Shown: positions 10,876-22,608, numbered from the stretch's first letter. The stretch: 64,000 nt of DNA from Erinaceus europaeus (GCF_950295315.1 NC_080172.1:117114788-117178787); one strand, 5' to 3'. Notes: generated from the letters alone by a model not told the origin. Numbers and translations: made by a program.

Positions 10876-13800
10876 TGGGGTACACACAGACACACACACA
10901 CACTCACAAACATACACAAACTGACACACAGAGACACACACACTCACACACTCAAAAACGTACACAGACACACACACAAACACACTCACACACACACTAA
11001 CAAACGCACACACACTCACACACACACTCACAAACGTACACAAACACACACACAGACACACACACTCACACACACAGAGACACACACTCACACACAAACA
11101 CACACAGACACACACTCACAAACGCACACAAACTCACACACACAGACACACACATTCACACACACAGACACACACAATCACACACACAGACACACACTCA
11201 CAAACGCACACACACTGACACACATACTCACACACACTCACACACGCACACAAATGCACACACACAGACACACACACTGACACACACAGATACACACACT
11301 CATACACACACTCACACACACTCACTCACACACACACACAGTCACACATACTCACACACACTCACACAGACTCACTCACACTCACACAGACTCACACACT
11401 CACACACACTCACTCACACAGACTCACACACACACACACTCACACACACTCACACACACACTCACACAGACTCACTCACACTCACACAAACACACACACG
11501 CACACATACACACTCACACACACACTAACACACACTCACTCACACACACTCACACACAGTCACACACACTCACACACACTCTCACACACACTCACTCACA
11601 CTCACACACACACTCACACACGCACACACACTCACACACACTCACTCAAACTAACACACAGTAACACAAAAACTCCCACACACTCTCACACACAATCACA
11701 CACACTCACTCACACTCACACACACTCACAAACACACTCACACACTCACACACACAAACACTCACACACACTCACTCACACTAACACACACTCACACACT
11801 CACACTCACTCACACTCACACACACTCTCACACACACACTCACACACTCACACTCACTCATACTCATACACACACTCACACACACTCACACACTCACACA
11901 CACATACACTCACACACACAAACACACACTCACACACACACACTCACACACACTCACTCACAGTCACACACACACACTCACACACTCACACTCACTCACA
12001 CACAGTCACACACTCACTCACACACTCACTCACACTCACACACACAGTCACACACACACTCGCACACACACCAACACACACTCACATACACTCACTCACA
12101 CTAGCACAAACTCACACACTCACACACTCACACACACACTCACACACACACATACACTCACACACTCACACACACACTCACACACTCACACACACTCACT
12201 CACAGTCACACACTCACACACACTCACACACTCACACTCACACACTCACTCACAGTCACACACACTCACACACACACTCACACATGCACACACACGCACA
12301 CACAAGCACATGCACACACAAGCACACACGCAAAAACACACACGCACACAAACACTCACATACACACACTCACACACACTCACTCACACTCACACACCCA
12401 ATCACGCACACTCACACACACTCACACATTCACACACACTCACATGCACACATACACACTCACACACTCACTCACACACTCACACACTCTCACACACTCA
12501 CACTCTCACACACACACTCACTCACACACACACACACACACACAGACTCACGCTCACACTCACACATGCATAGACACACATGCACACACACTCACACATA
12601 TGCACACACGCACATGCACACACATGCGCACAAACACACTCACATGCACACATGCGCGCACATACACACTCACACACAAACACACACTCACACACACACT
12701 CACACAAAAACACACACTCACTCACACACACACACATACACACACGCAAACACACACGCACACATACACACTCACACACACTCACTCACACACTCACACT
12801 CTCACTCACACACACTCACACACACTCACACATACTCTCACACACACACTCACTCACACACACACACTCACACTAACACACACTCACGCACACTTACACA
12901 CACTAATGCACACACTCAAACACACATGCACACATATGCACACACATGCAAACACACACATACGCACTCACACACACTCACACACACTCACACACACTCA
13001 CACACACTCTCACACTCACACACTCACATACACACTCACACAACACTCACACACGCATACACACAAATTCACACACATTCACGCACATGCACACGCACAT
13101 GCACACACACACGAACACACACACAAACACACATGCACACATACACACTCACACACACTCACACAAACACACTCACAAACATTCACACACACTCACACAC
13201 AACTCACATACACTCACTCGCACACTCTCACACACACACTTACACTCACACACACACATTCACTCACACACTCACACACACACTCTCACATGCACACACT
13301 CACACACGCACACTCACGCACACATGCACATGCACACAAGTGCACACATGCACACATGCACACACATGCAAACACACACATACACACTCACACTCACACA
13401 CACTCACACTCACTCACACACACTCACACACACACTCAAACACTCTCACTTACACTCACACACACACACTCACACACACTCGCTCACACACACTCACACT
13501 CACGCACACACACACACTCATGCACACACTCAAACACACATGCACACATATGCACACATGCACATGCACACACGTGTGCACATGCACACATGCCACACAC
13601 ATGCAAGCATACATACACACTCACACACTCACTCACACACACCTCACACACACATACACACACTCACACATATGCACGCACATGCACTCACACATATGCA
13701 CACATGCACACACGCACACATACACACTCACACACACACTCACACACCCTCCCGCACACTCACAACTCTCTCTCACACACACACTCACACTCACGCACAC

Positions 13801-14782
13801 ACACATTCATGCACACACTCACACTCTCACATACACACACACGCACACACACGCACACACTGACACACATGCACACACTCACACATATGCACACATGCAC
13901 ATGCACACACACGTGCGCACATGCACACATACACACATGCAAACACACATACACACGTATACACACACATGCACATGCATATTCACATACGTGCACATGC
14001 ACACAGGCACACACACAAACACGCACGCACACACTCACACACTCATGCACACACACTCACACACACACTCACTCACACACTCTCACATACACACACTCAC
14101 ACATGCACACACACTCACACACACGCATACACACATGCACACACTCACACATATACACACACATGCACATGCACACACATGAAAACATACACGTACACAT
14201 ACACACTCTCACACACTCACTCACACACATTCACACACACTCACACACACTCACACCCACACTCACACTCATGCACACACACATACACACACTCACACAT
14301 ATGCACACACATACGCACACATGCGCACATGCACACACGCACACATACACACTCACACATACAACACTCACACACTCACACACACTCACACACACTCACA
14401 CACACTCACATACACTCACACACTCACTCACACACACTCACTCACACACACACTCACACACACACTCACTCACATACTCTCTCTCTCACACACACACACT
14501 CATGCACACATACATTCATGTACACACTCACACACACACTCTCACATACACACACACGCACACACACTCACACATATGCACACACATGCACACATTCACA
14601 CACACATGCACACTCACGCACACACAGGCACACATGCATACACGCATACACATGCAAACACACCTACACACTCACACACTCTCACACACAGTCACACATA
14701 CACACACGCACGTGCACACACACTCACACATATGCACACACACCCACACACATGCACACACATGCACACACACGCACTCACC
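10876..14782. repeat. 3.9-kb complex (CA)n-derived tandem repeat
   Basis: Almost the whole interval is CA dinucleotide broken by regular variants: CACACT and CACAGA in the first part, and CACATGCACA, CACGCACA and CATATGCACA in the second (from about 12282). It ends at CACGCACTCACCAGTTTG. All frames lacking stops read as His-Thr or Val-Cys runs, which explains very long spurious open frames here. Alternating purine/pyrimidine content gives strong Z-DNA potential. No transposon interrupts it. Confidence 0.98.
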
Positions 14783-15159
14783 AGTTTGTTCCCAATCGCT
14801 AAGCCAGACCCTTAAGCTCAGAACATAGGTGGAGGAGGTCCACACACCTGCCCAAGCCTGTGTCTTGCTTCCATGTCACATGGATACACTGTTTCCAAGT
14901 CAAGCCCGGACATGGTGGTCCTGCTAGAGCAGGCGAGACTAATGCTTCCTGCAGTAGTTCTCTTAAGATCTGCTGCCTCGCTGGGCTGACGGCAAGAGCT
15001 TGGGGCTCTGACACTCACTTCTGGGTGCCACGCCCCACTCAACTCCAGAATGATGGGTCTGACAGGGTCAGCACCCCAGAAAACTCTCTTCGAGGAAGAA
15101 GAATTCTGGGAGTGGGTCTTGGCATCCTGAGCAGATCTAAATTGGAAACTCGGATTATT
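14783..15159. other. unassigned sequence
   Basis: Right flank of the CA tract. No repeat family or exon is recognised. Confidence 0.4.
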
Positions 15160-15650
15160 GTTTTCATCATGTACATGGTAATGATGCCGTGTAATCGGGG
15201 ACGAACAGCCCCTGTTCCCAGATTAGATACAGATGAACAGGAAATGAGGTGGACAAAGTTATGGGTCATCAAATACATAAAGTTTTAGGAAAAATTCTTA
15301 GTAATACTCACCTCCTCTTATGAAATATGTTAAAACTCTACATAAAATACTATCTGCTAAGCCTATTACTCAGAAATGCATCACCCCATAAAGTATGACA
15401 TTTCTGTGGAAAACCGCAAGGCCGTCTAATCAAGAAATGAGCTTTACTTTCTGTTACAGATACTGTTTATGTAAGGCTGAAGGATATATAAACTCTCACT
15501 GGCTGAATAAAAATGGAGCTCAGATTCACCCTCCAACAGAGTGCGGTGTGTTCTGTTCTCCCTGTGCCGACTCCTGACCCATCCGGTGGTCACCTTTGGA
15601 GTTCCCTGATCCTTCCTGCTGCTCTTCCTCTGTAGCGGTCCGTCGCATCT
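15160..15650 (+). mobile_element. possible solo LTR
   Basis: LTR-like signals stand in the right order: a TATA box (GGATATATAAAC, about 15482-15493), then about 17 bp later GAATAAAAATGG (15506), then a CT-rich U5-like stretch ending near TCCGTCGCA. The 5' boundary is not clear and no target duplication is visible, so I hold this loosely. Confidence 0.4.
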
Positions 15651-16015
15651 GGGGATGGTGTGCCAGCCTCTATGCCATTCTCAGCCCTTAGGCAAGTTTT
15701 CCAAACCATCAGCTAGGCAACTCCAATTCTTCTCTCTAGGATCCAACCATTCATTCCCTTTGATGCTATCTCTTACAATAGGGGATTGGAAATAAAATAT
15801 ACCCAAGTTGGCTTTTTCTTGATTTTAGTTCAGAATGACCCTGATGCCAAAACTGGGCAATGAAAAGAAATGCTTTTCATCAATCTCCCCTGTACAATCA
15901 CGATGCAAACGTTGTAGATCAAATCCTGGCAAATGGAATCTAGCGGTATATTTAAAATACCAATATCCCACGACGAAGTGGAGGTTGTCTCTGAAGTATA
16001 AGGTAACACTGGTGG
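15651..16015. other. unassigned sequence
   Basis: No recognisable repeat or gene. Confidence 0.35.
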
Positions 16016-16185
16016 CAGACGTTCATCAGGGGCTCGCTGCAGGCCAGGCAGTGAACTCAATTCCCTTTTATGATAATGTGGCTCCATGCTCCCCACTTTG
16101 AAAATGAAGAAATCTAAGTACAGAGAAGTTAAATGACTCACCTTAGGAACTCGACAATGTACTTCAGCGTCAGAAAAATCTATCA
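16016..16185 (+). mobile_element. MIR SINE fragment
   Basis: The MIR core and 3' half are readable: GCCAGGCAGTGAACTCAATTCC, then CCCCACTTTGAAAATGAAGAAA and AGAGAAGTTAAATGACTCACC, which correspond to the MIR consensus region for tested-gut-style MIR cores. Heavily diverged. Confidence 0.75.
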
Positions 16186-16635
16186 AGTAATTTTTCACAG
16201 TCACAATTTGGGAAGAACAATCCTTTCCTTAATACAACAGATGTAGCAAATAATTTGAAGAAAATGTTATGACTTACACATGATTTTTTTCCCCAGAAAA
16301 ATGCATGTAGTTCGGACCTCTGAGAACCCATTCCTTCATTAAAAAAAAAAAAACAATGAGAATAGTGGGAAAATTACCCAATCAACTATCTCAAAACTAG
16401 AGATGGAACAAAAGCTAACATTAATCCAAGGAGCACTTATTCAAGGAAAAAACAAAAAGAGCTAAATCTTACAGAGAGAGATGAGCTGTTTTTTCCCCTG
16501 TTTTGACATTTTCTTTTCCCTTTGTTTTCTTCCCATCATCAGTGGAAAACCAGCAGCCACAGAACTTAGCTAGTCGAGCAGATCAGTCAGTAAAGGGGAA
16601 AGACTGGGTTCAGACACCCTCTAAACTCATCCACG
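16186..16635. other. unassigned sequence
   Basis: A poly(A) run of about 13 bases lies at 16340-16352. Nothing else is recognisable. Confidence 0.35.
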
Positions 16636-16830
16636 GGGTCCAGGCAGTGGCATACCGGGTTAAGTGCACATACTGCTAAGCACAAGGACCCACAGAAGGA
16701 TCAGGGTTCAAGCCCCTGGCTCCCCATCTGCAGGGGGTTTGATTCACAGGCGGTGAAGCAGGTCTGCAGGTGTCTGTCTTTCTCTCTCTTGCTCTGTCTC
16801 CCCCTCCTCTCTCATTTCTCCCTGTCCTAT
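16636..16830 (+). mobile_element. SINE type C body, tail replaced
   Basis: Head GGTCCAGGCAGTGGCATACCGGGTTAAG, TACTGCTAAGCAC and B box GGGTTCAAGCCCC through CATTTCTCCCTGTCCTAT. Instead of CCAATAAAATGG and the 3' module, the sequence switches directly into an L1 3'UTR end. Confidence 0.85.
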
Positions 16831-16900
16831 TGTACCCTTCTTATCCCACAATCTTGTCAATCATTACTAAATCACTAATAAAAACAAAAATAGATCAAAT
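16831..16900 (+). mobile_element. L1 3'UTR terminus fused to SINE
   Basis: TGTACCCTTCTTATCCCACAATCTTGTCAATC...AATCACTAATAAAAAC is the terminal 60-70 bp of the lineage L1 3'UTR, joined without spacer to the SINE body at 16830. Confidence 0.8.
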
Positions 16901-16970
16901 GAAATCTCCAGTAATTACTCTGTAATCAAAAAAAAAAAGAAGATAATTGTGTCCTTTGAGTTAAAAACAA

Positions 16971-17436
16971 ATAGAACTGGAGGTGATTGTGCTGAGCAAA
17001 ATAAGTGAAGAGATGAAAGATAACTGTCAGGCGGTCTCCTTCATATGTGGAATCGAGAGATCTGAAACACAGGAGCTTGTAAAAAGGAAGAATCCCAACT
17101 AGACTTCCCTGTACAGACGACCCACCAATGTGTCCTGGAGCTCAGCTTCCCCAGAGCCCTGCCCCACTAGGGAAAGAGAGAGGCAGGCTGGGAGTATGGA
17201 TCCACCTGTCAACGCCCATGTTCAACATGGAAGCAGTTACAGAAGCCAGACCTTCCACCTTCTGCATCCCACAATGACCCTGGGTCCATGCTCCCAGAGG
17301 GATAGAGAATAGGAAAGCTGTCAGGGGAGGGGATGGGATACGGAGTTCTGGTGGTGGGAATTGTGTGGAGTTGTACCCCTCTTATCCTATGGTTTTGTCA
17401 GTGTTTCCTTTTTATAAATAAAATTTTTTTTAAAAA
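16971..17436 (+). mobile_element. L1: L1 3' end: ORF2 C-terminus plus lineage 3'UTR
   Basis: From 16971 one frame reads IELEVIVLSKISEEMKDN, followed by a FICGI end, the usual L1 ORF2 C-terminal pattern ending with the ICGI motif (about 17040-17054). The 3'UTR repeat follows directly: CAACTAGACTTCCCTGTACAG ... CACTAGGGAAAGAGAG ... GGTGGTGGGAATTGTGTGG ... ATAAATAAAATTTTTTTT. This junction is the best evidence that the recurrent 0.4-kb repeat is an L1 3'UTR. Confidence 0.85.
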
Positions 17437-17480
17437 GAATGGAAGGGAGGGAGGGAGGAAGTAATGAAGGGAGGGAGGGA

Positions 17481-17533
<53 letters not shown>

Positions 17534-17540
17534 GAAGGAA
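17437..17540 (+). repeat. (GGGA/GAAA)n purine microsatellite
   Basis: A GGGA/GGAA-rich start is followed by about 15 GAAA units (17482-17532). It lies directly at the A-rich tail of the preceding L1 3' end and probably expanded from it. Confidence 0.9.
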
Positions 17541-17702
17541 TGGAAACAACCAAACTATCTGTAAGTCTGTGAGAACAGTGCTGGGTATCATTGGGAGGGT
17601 GGTACCACAGAGCTTAGGTGGTGGGTGTGGTGTGGGAGTATACTCTGCAATCCTACAATCTTGTAGACCACTCTTCACCACAGATAAATAAAATAAAATC
17701 TT
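17541..17702 (+). mobile_element. L1 3'UTR fragment, variant
   Basis: GAGAACAGTGCTGGGTATCATTGG, GGTGGTGGGTGTGGTGTGGGAG, CAATCCTACAATCTTGTAGACCA and ATAAATAAAATAAAATC resemble the end of the lineage 3'UTR but are clearly diverged. Confidence 0.6.
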
Positions 17703-17929
17703 TAGAAATGTATACATAAAAATAGAGTTTTCAGTATTTAGCAAGAAACATCAGCTCACAAAGTACTACTCACGTACACAAGGGAGTAAGACCGAGTAAA
17801 TCTGTCCTTGAAGACAGCCAGATGCTGGGCCAACCAGAAGTCTTGGACGGATGAAGCTTTGGGAACATTGTGGAGGCGAGAGAAGCCAGACGCAAAGCAC
17901 CTCAAATCATGTGTGACTCCAGAGGTAAA

Positions 17930-18165
17930 ATGTCCACTACAGCGGACCCCATAGAGATCTGCATAAATAACTAAGTCTGCGGTTACCAGGAGATTGACAT
18001 AAGCGATGCTTATTCACAGGGCAGTCAAAATGTTCTAAGATTAGATAACACTCATGGTTTGTTCAGCTCTGAGAATACACAAAGCCACTGAGCTGTACTC
18101 TTTCAAATGGCAGGTTTTAAGTATATAAATTTTATCTCAATAGATAAAGCTATTATTAAACAAAT
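17930..18165 (+). mobile_element. L1M-type 3'UTR fragment
   Basis: The hallmark old-L1 3' end is readable: CAAAATGTTCTAAGATTAG, ACAAAGCCACTGAGCTGTAC, TTTCAAATGGCAGGTTTTAAG, ATATAAATTTTATCTCAATA. This corresponds to the mammal-wide L1M 3' end, unlike the hedgehog-specific ones. Confidence 0.75.
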
Positions 18166-18204
18166 AGTAAAGTGTAAAAAGGATAATCTTCCTTAATAAA
18201 GATG

Positions 18205-18390
18205 CAGCTACCTAAGGGCCGAGGGGACTGAGTGCCTATGGACAAGGACCTGGATTCAAGTAGCAGGTCTCCACCCCAGAGAGAAACTTCACCAGGGGAG
18301 CAGTGCTTCTGGTGTCTGTGGATCTCTGTCTCTGCCTCTCCCTCTCCCCCACCCCTCACACTCTACAGAATGAAAGAGAAAAATTGACAA
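18205..18390 (+). mobile_element. old SINE (type B/C-like)
   Basis: GGGACTGAGTGCCTATGGACAAGGACCTGGATTCAAG, then AAACTTCACC, TCTGGTGTCTGTGG and CTCTGCCTCTCCCTCTCCCC keep the order of a SINE body, at high divergence. Confidence 0.55.
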
Positions 18391-18610
18391 TTGGAAATGA
18401 CTGTGTTGGCACTGAGGCCCAGTGCATTTGCCTGTATTTTATGAGGTTGAGTTGAAAGTAGCAATTCATATAAAGACAGGACTGCGAAAGATTATAATTA
18501 AGACAAAAGCTAAAACAAGCATATCAACTGTACCTGTCTTTGCAGCATTGTTCTAGAAATCCTAGTTAGTAATATAAACAAGAAGAGTCAGATAAGAAAA
18601 GAAGGGAGAG

Positions 18611-18906
18611 GGAGTCGGGCGGTAGCGCAGCGGGTTAAGCGCAGGTGGCGCAAAGCACAAGGACCGGCGTAAGGATCCCGGTTCGAGCCCCCGGCTCCCC
18701 GCCTGCAGGGGAGTCGCTTCCCAGGCAGTGAAGCAGGTCTGCAGGTGTCTGTCTCTCTCTCTCCCCCTCTCTGTCTTCCCCTCCTCTCTCCACTTCTCTC
18801 TGTCGTATCCAACAACAACGACATCAACAACAACAATAATAATAACCACAACAATAAAACAAAGGACAAGAGGGAAAATAAATAAATATAAAAATATGTA
18901 AAAAGT
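18611..18906 (+). mobile_element. SINE type A, full length, young, perfect TSD
   Basis: The sequence is very close to the type A pattern, with CpG-rich head (GGGCGGTAGCGCAGCGGG), B box GGTTCGAGCCCCCGG and intact CAA/AAT tail. A perfect 13-bp target-site duplication AAAGAAGGGAGAG lies at 18598-18610 and 18907-18919. It split the older L1M ORF2 fragment. Confidence 0.95.
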
Positions 18907-19513
18907 AAAGAAGGGAGAGAGAGAGGGAGGGAGGGACAGAAATCACTGTTGGTGGATAGTAAGATCTTTAATATAAACATCCACAACAACCTCAAGCAGT
19001 TAAAACCAGTTAAGTCGAAAACAGAAATTTCTGGGTACAAACCCTAAGAACATCCCTATATCCTGCTATAATCACTTAGAAAAGGTAACAGAAGGAAAAT
19101 CATTGGGCATAAGAGCAAGAAACACTATGAGTTGCTTGAGAATAAATCTAACAAGAGATCGGAGAGACCTTTATGCAGAAAATTGTCAGAAGTTACTGAA
19201 GGACATGGGAGAAGTCATGGAAGGAAATGGAGAAATATAACGTGTTCATGCATGGGGAGACTCAGCCTTATACAGATGTCAGTTCTGCGGAGAATTCATC
19301 TATAAATTCATTGCAATTCTCATCCAAATCCTAATGGAACTTTTTATAGAGCTTGACAAACTGATCTTAACATTAATCCAAAAACAGTTAAGTGCAGAGA
19401 ACAGACAAGACTGAAGAACAAGGAGAAGAAACCTTCCTAGCTAGATAGCAAGACTAACTATAAAGCAGGTGAAACTAATGTCACGGCAAAGGCATGAAGA
19501 GGAGACAAATCTA

Positions 19514-19725
19514 GAGGCTGGGTGAGGGCGCACCTGGCTGAGCGCACGTGTTACAGGGCACAAGAACCTGGGTTCAAGCCCCCGGTCCCCACCTGCAGGG
19601 AGAAGCTTTGTGCGTGATGAAGCAGGGCTGCAGGAGTCTCTCTGTCTCTCTCCCTATCTCCCCCTTCCCTCTTTCTTTCTGGCTGTCTCTACCCAATAAA
19701 TGAAAGAAAGATAAATTTAAAGAGA
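19514..19725 (+). mobile_element. SINE type B inside L1M fragment
   Basis: GGCTGGGTGAGGGCGCACCTGGCTGAG, GGGTTCAAGCCCCCGG, CAGGAGTCTCTCTGTC and tail CCAATAAATGAAAGAAAGATAA. L1M sequence resumes after it at about 19735. Confidence 0.9.
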
Positions 19726-19961
19726 GAGAGAGAAGACAGATCCATCAAGCGTTTAGAAGGCCTTACCAGGTGGCACAGAGGGCTGTTAGCATCAGGAAGC
19801 GAAACACAGTTATGCACCAGATGGTGCTGGCCAGAGGGCGTCTTCACTGGGGACAGTTTTCACTGGATCCCCACCTCAGAGTATGCATAAAAATTATATC
19901 CGGGTGGATTTAAAAATGAAAAAGTAAACCTTTAGATCCAGCACAAGGAAATCTGTAGTTG

Positions 19962-20087
19962 ATCGGCCAGGAAGTCTCAGTGGACAAGCACAGGACTCAT
20001 ATGTGAGAGGCCCCAGGTTGGATCCACCACATGTGCCAGACTGGTGCTCTTCCCTCTCCCACGCAACAAACAAAAATCCTTTTCACA
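19962..20087 (+). mobile_element. old SINE, type D-like
   Basis: GTCTCAGTGGACAAGCACAGGACTCATATGTGAGAGGCCCC and CACATGTGCCAGACTGGTGC follow the pattern of a tRNA-like SINE whose tail seeds the downstream purine repeat. Confidence 0.5.
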
Positions 20088-20215
20088 TTAGTTGAAAGAA
20101 AGAAAGAAGAAAAAAAAAGGAAGGAAGGAAGGAAGGAAGAAAGGAAGGAAGGAAGGAAGGAAGGAAGGGAGGAAGGGAGGAAGGAAGGAAGGAAGGGAGG
20201 AAGAAGGAAGGGAGA
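20088..20215 (+). repeat. (GGAA)n microsatellite
   Basis: GAAAGAAAGAAGAAAAAAAAG is followed by GGAA/GGGA units to 20214. It creates a Lys/Arg/Gly-rich spurious frame. Confidence 0.95.
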
Positions 20216-20633
20216 CTCAGCTGAACGGTCTTCACGAGCACACCTATTCGTCTGCTTTCCGGTTCGGCAGGTCTACGATGAGGCCCCAACGCTCACATTC
20301 CCAGCCTGTCCCCGGTGCCAGGTGTCGCTGCTGCTGGGCCTGGCTCTGAGACCTCACTTCAAGGCGTCTCCCCACCTTCTAAAGTCAGCCTGTGCTGCTT
20401 CTGACACCCCAGCAAACTGGGACACCCGACTGCCTGCGGGGTGCCACAACCCTAGAGACTTTCCGGCCCCGGGGGTGGCTCTACCTCCAGCTCACACTGC
20501 AAGGCCCCTCACCCCTCCCAGCTCCTTGCCACACCTGGTAGCAGAACCGTGCAGAGAGCAGACTCAGCCTCAACCCTGAAAGGGATCAAAATCTAGGGGA
20601 GGATGGAGAAACAGCCAATGAACAAAGATGTTT

Positions 20634-20860
20634 AGGGGCCAGGCGGTGGCACACCTGGCTGAGCATACACACTACAGTGCTCAAGGACCCGGGTTCAAGC
20701 CCCCGCTTCCCACCTGCAGAGGGAAAGCTTCACGAGTGATGAAGCAGGGCTGCAGGTGTCTCTCTGTCCCTCTCCCTCTCTATCTCCCCCTCTCCTCTCA
20801 ATTTCTCTCTGTGTCTGTCCAATAATAAATCAATCAAATTTAAAAATAAAAATGATTTTA
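20634..20860 (+). mobile_element. SINE type B
   Basis: AGGGGCCAGGCGGTGGCACACC, GGGTTCAAGCCCCCGC, GCTGCAGGTGTCTCTCTGTCC and tail GTCCAATAATAAATCAATC. Confidence 0.92.
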
Positions 20861-20939
20861 AAAATCTTTTTTTTAAAGAAAGAAGGAAGGAAGATGTTTG
20901 CTGCCCCCAGAAAATATAGCACTTGGATAGTACTCTGCT

Positions 20940-21120
20940 ATGTGTGGCCAGTTTTGTTGTTGTTATTGTTGTTGTTGTTGTTGCTTTGTGCGGGGGGGTG
21001 GGGTAGCCAGAGCATTGATCAGCTCTGGCTTATGGTGGTGTGGGGAACTGAACCTGAGATTTCAGAGCCTCAGGCACAAGAGTCTGTTTGTATAACCATT
21101 ATGCTATCTCCCCCTGCTCT
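20940..21120 (-). mobile_element. SINE type D, inverted
   Basis: On plus it reads (TTG)n, CAGAGCATTGATCAGCTCTGG, CTTATGGTGGTGTGGGG, TTTCAGAGCCTCAGGCACAAG and ATAACCATTATGCTATCTCCCCC, the reverse complement of the type D head. Confidence 0.8.
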
Positions 21121-22330
21121 GAGCCCAGTTCCCACTCTACTGAAGAAAGCTTTGGTCTCCCTCTCTCTCTCTCTCCACCACCCCTCATCTGTCTCAATCT
21201 GAAGGATCCAGACCTGAGCAGTGAAGTCTGTCGTATTTGCTAGAGTGACAGCAGCTGCCCAGGGCGTCTTTCCCTGTCTAGGGCGTGGTGGTCAAGGAAG
21301 GCGTTGGGGTGAGGCCCAGCTCTGGCAGGTGGGCCGAGAGCAGCCGGGTGATGCAGTCTGTGGGGTTTCAAACAGCAGTAGCGGACCCAGTGAGCGGCAG
21401 TCCTGCCAGAACTGTCCAGAAATAAAGCTCCCAGAACTCCAAACCAAACTATGACGTAGGTCTATGTGCAATCCCCATTTTCCAGAGAGGAAAGGAGGCA
21501 TTAAAGAGCTTGCCCAAGTTCCTAGAGACAGTCAACGGTGGCGCCTGGGTCTGGTTCCTCTTTCCAGGCCCTCCATCATCTGGGGGAACCTTTGTTTACA
21601 GAGACAATTCTGGGGGGTGGGGGGGACAGAAGTCAGACAATGCAGCCAGCAAGAAAGGTGAAGAGTTCTCCTCAAATCCTGGCTGATGGACAGAGGGACT
21701 CAAGGACCAACTCTCCAAAGACCCCAGTCAGATGCCAGCCCCAGCCTTGACCCGAGTCCCCGCCTCTGGAAGCCTTCCCTCACTAATTAGCAGAGTGGAG
21801 ACCAAGCAACCCACCAGGGCAGGACAACAGGGGTTCACGCCTCACAGAACACTCTGACCCCTGCCTGGTCCGGTATCCATAATGCATTGCGTTTCTGCGT
21901 GTCCTTTACGGGGTCTTTCGGGTACAGGCCCTCACAGCACATCCGGCTGCGTTGCTAAGTGCTGGACCACATGCAGACTTGCTCAGCAGATAAATTAAGG
22001 AATGGCTTTTCCCCTTGGAGGAGAATTCACCAGACAACTCTCCAGACAGCAAACTTCATTTCAGAGCCGCTGCACTAGGAACGTCGTGTCTCTAACTCAG
22101 CCCACAAATGCTCACCCTATTGATTTTGTTTATTTGTTTACATATACTCTGTCTCACTCCACTGTTAAAAAAAAAAAAAATGCTGAAGTGACTTTCAAAA
22201 TCCATGTAACTATATTAATCCATGTAAATAGATGTTAAATCACAGCAGGGAAGAGGGAAAATGAGAGGTGGAAATAAAACAAAGAGTTATATTAGGTTAT
22301 AAAGTGTCATTTTTAAACATATTTACTCAT
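21121..22330. other. mostly unassigned sequence with one MIR
   Basis: Apart from a CT run (21165-21180) and the MIR at 21445-21560, nothing is recognised. A (T/A)-rich patch and poly(A) lie at 22160-22180. Two overlapping 65-78-codon open frames look random. Confidence 0.4.
21445..21560 (+). mobile_element. MIR SINE fragment
   Basis: CAATCCCCATTTTCCAGAGAGGAAA and AAAGAGCTTGCCCAAGTTCC match the central MIR pattern (cccattttacagatgagg-like, cttgcccaagg-like). Confidence 0.75.
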
Positions 22331-22608
22331 TTATTTATGTATTCCCTTTTGTTGCCCTTGGTTTTTTGTTGTAGTTATTATTGTTGTTGTTATTGATGCC
22401 ATTGTTGTTGGATAGGACAGAGAGAAATGGAGAGAGGAGGGGAAGACAGAGAGGGGGAGAGAAAGACAGACACCTGCAGACCTGCTTCACCGCCTGTGAA
22501 GTGACTCCCCTGCAGGTGGGGAGCCAGGGGCTCGAACTGGGATCCTTACGCCGGTCCTTGTGCTTTGTGCCACCTGCGCTTAACCCGCTGCGCTACTGCC
22601 GACTCCCC
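22331..22608 (-). mobile_element. SINE type A, full length
   Basis: A full minus-strand copy from TTTATGTATTCCCTTTTG to the head complement GCTACTGCCGACTCCCC. The B box reads CAGTTCGAGCCCC on minus. It is close to the type pattern, so fairly young. Confidence 0.93.

Larger units (their letters stand above)
18530..19950 (+). mobile_element. L1M ORF2 fragment (RT to C-terminal region)
   Basis: An old L1 ORF2 piece in plus orientation: near 18536-18597 the post-RT segment (GCAGCATTGTTCTAGAAATCC), near 19140-19260 the LGINLTKE...KDLY-like block (AATAAATCTAACAAGAGATC, GAGACCTTTATGCAGAAAATTG), and near 19880-19920 the later block. It is interrupted by two SINEs (18611-18906 and 19514-19725). No frame is intact. 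Confidence 0.85.

Noticed and set aside
12284..14828. Very long open frames of His/Thr/Ser/Leu repeats (632 and 794 codons)
   Set aside because: They are translations of the CA tandem tract; any frame of CACACA lacks stops. No start context, exon structure or domain.
18611..18700. tRNA gene
   Set aside because: A and B boxes are present, but as the tRNA-derived head of a SINE; the sequence does not close into a cloverleaf and continues into the SINE body.
20031..20579. 182-codon frame beginning with Lys/Glu/Gly repeats
   Set aside because: Its first half is the (GGAA)n repeat; the remainder has no recognisable content.
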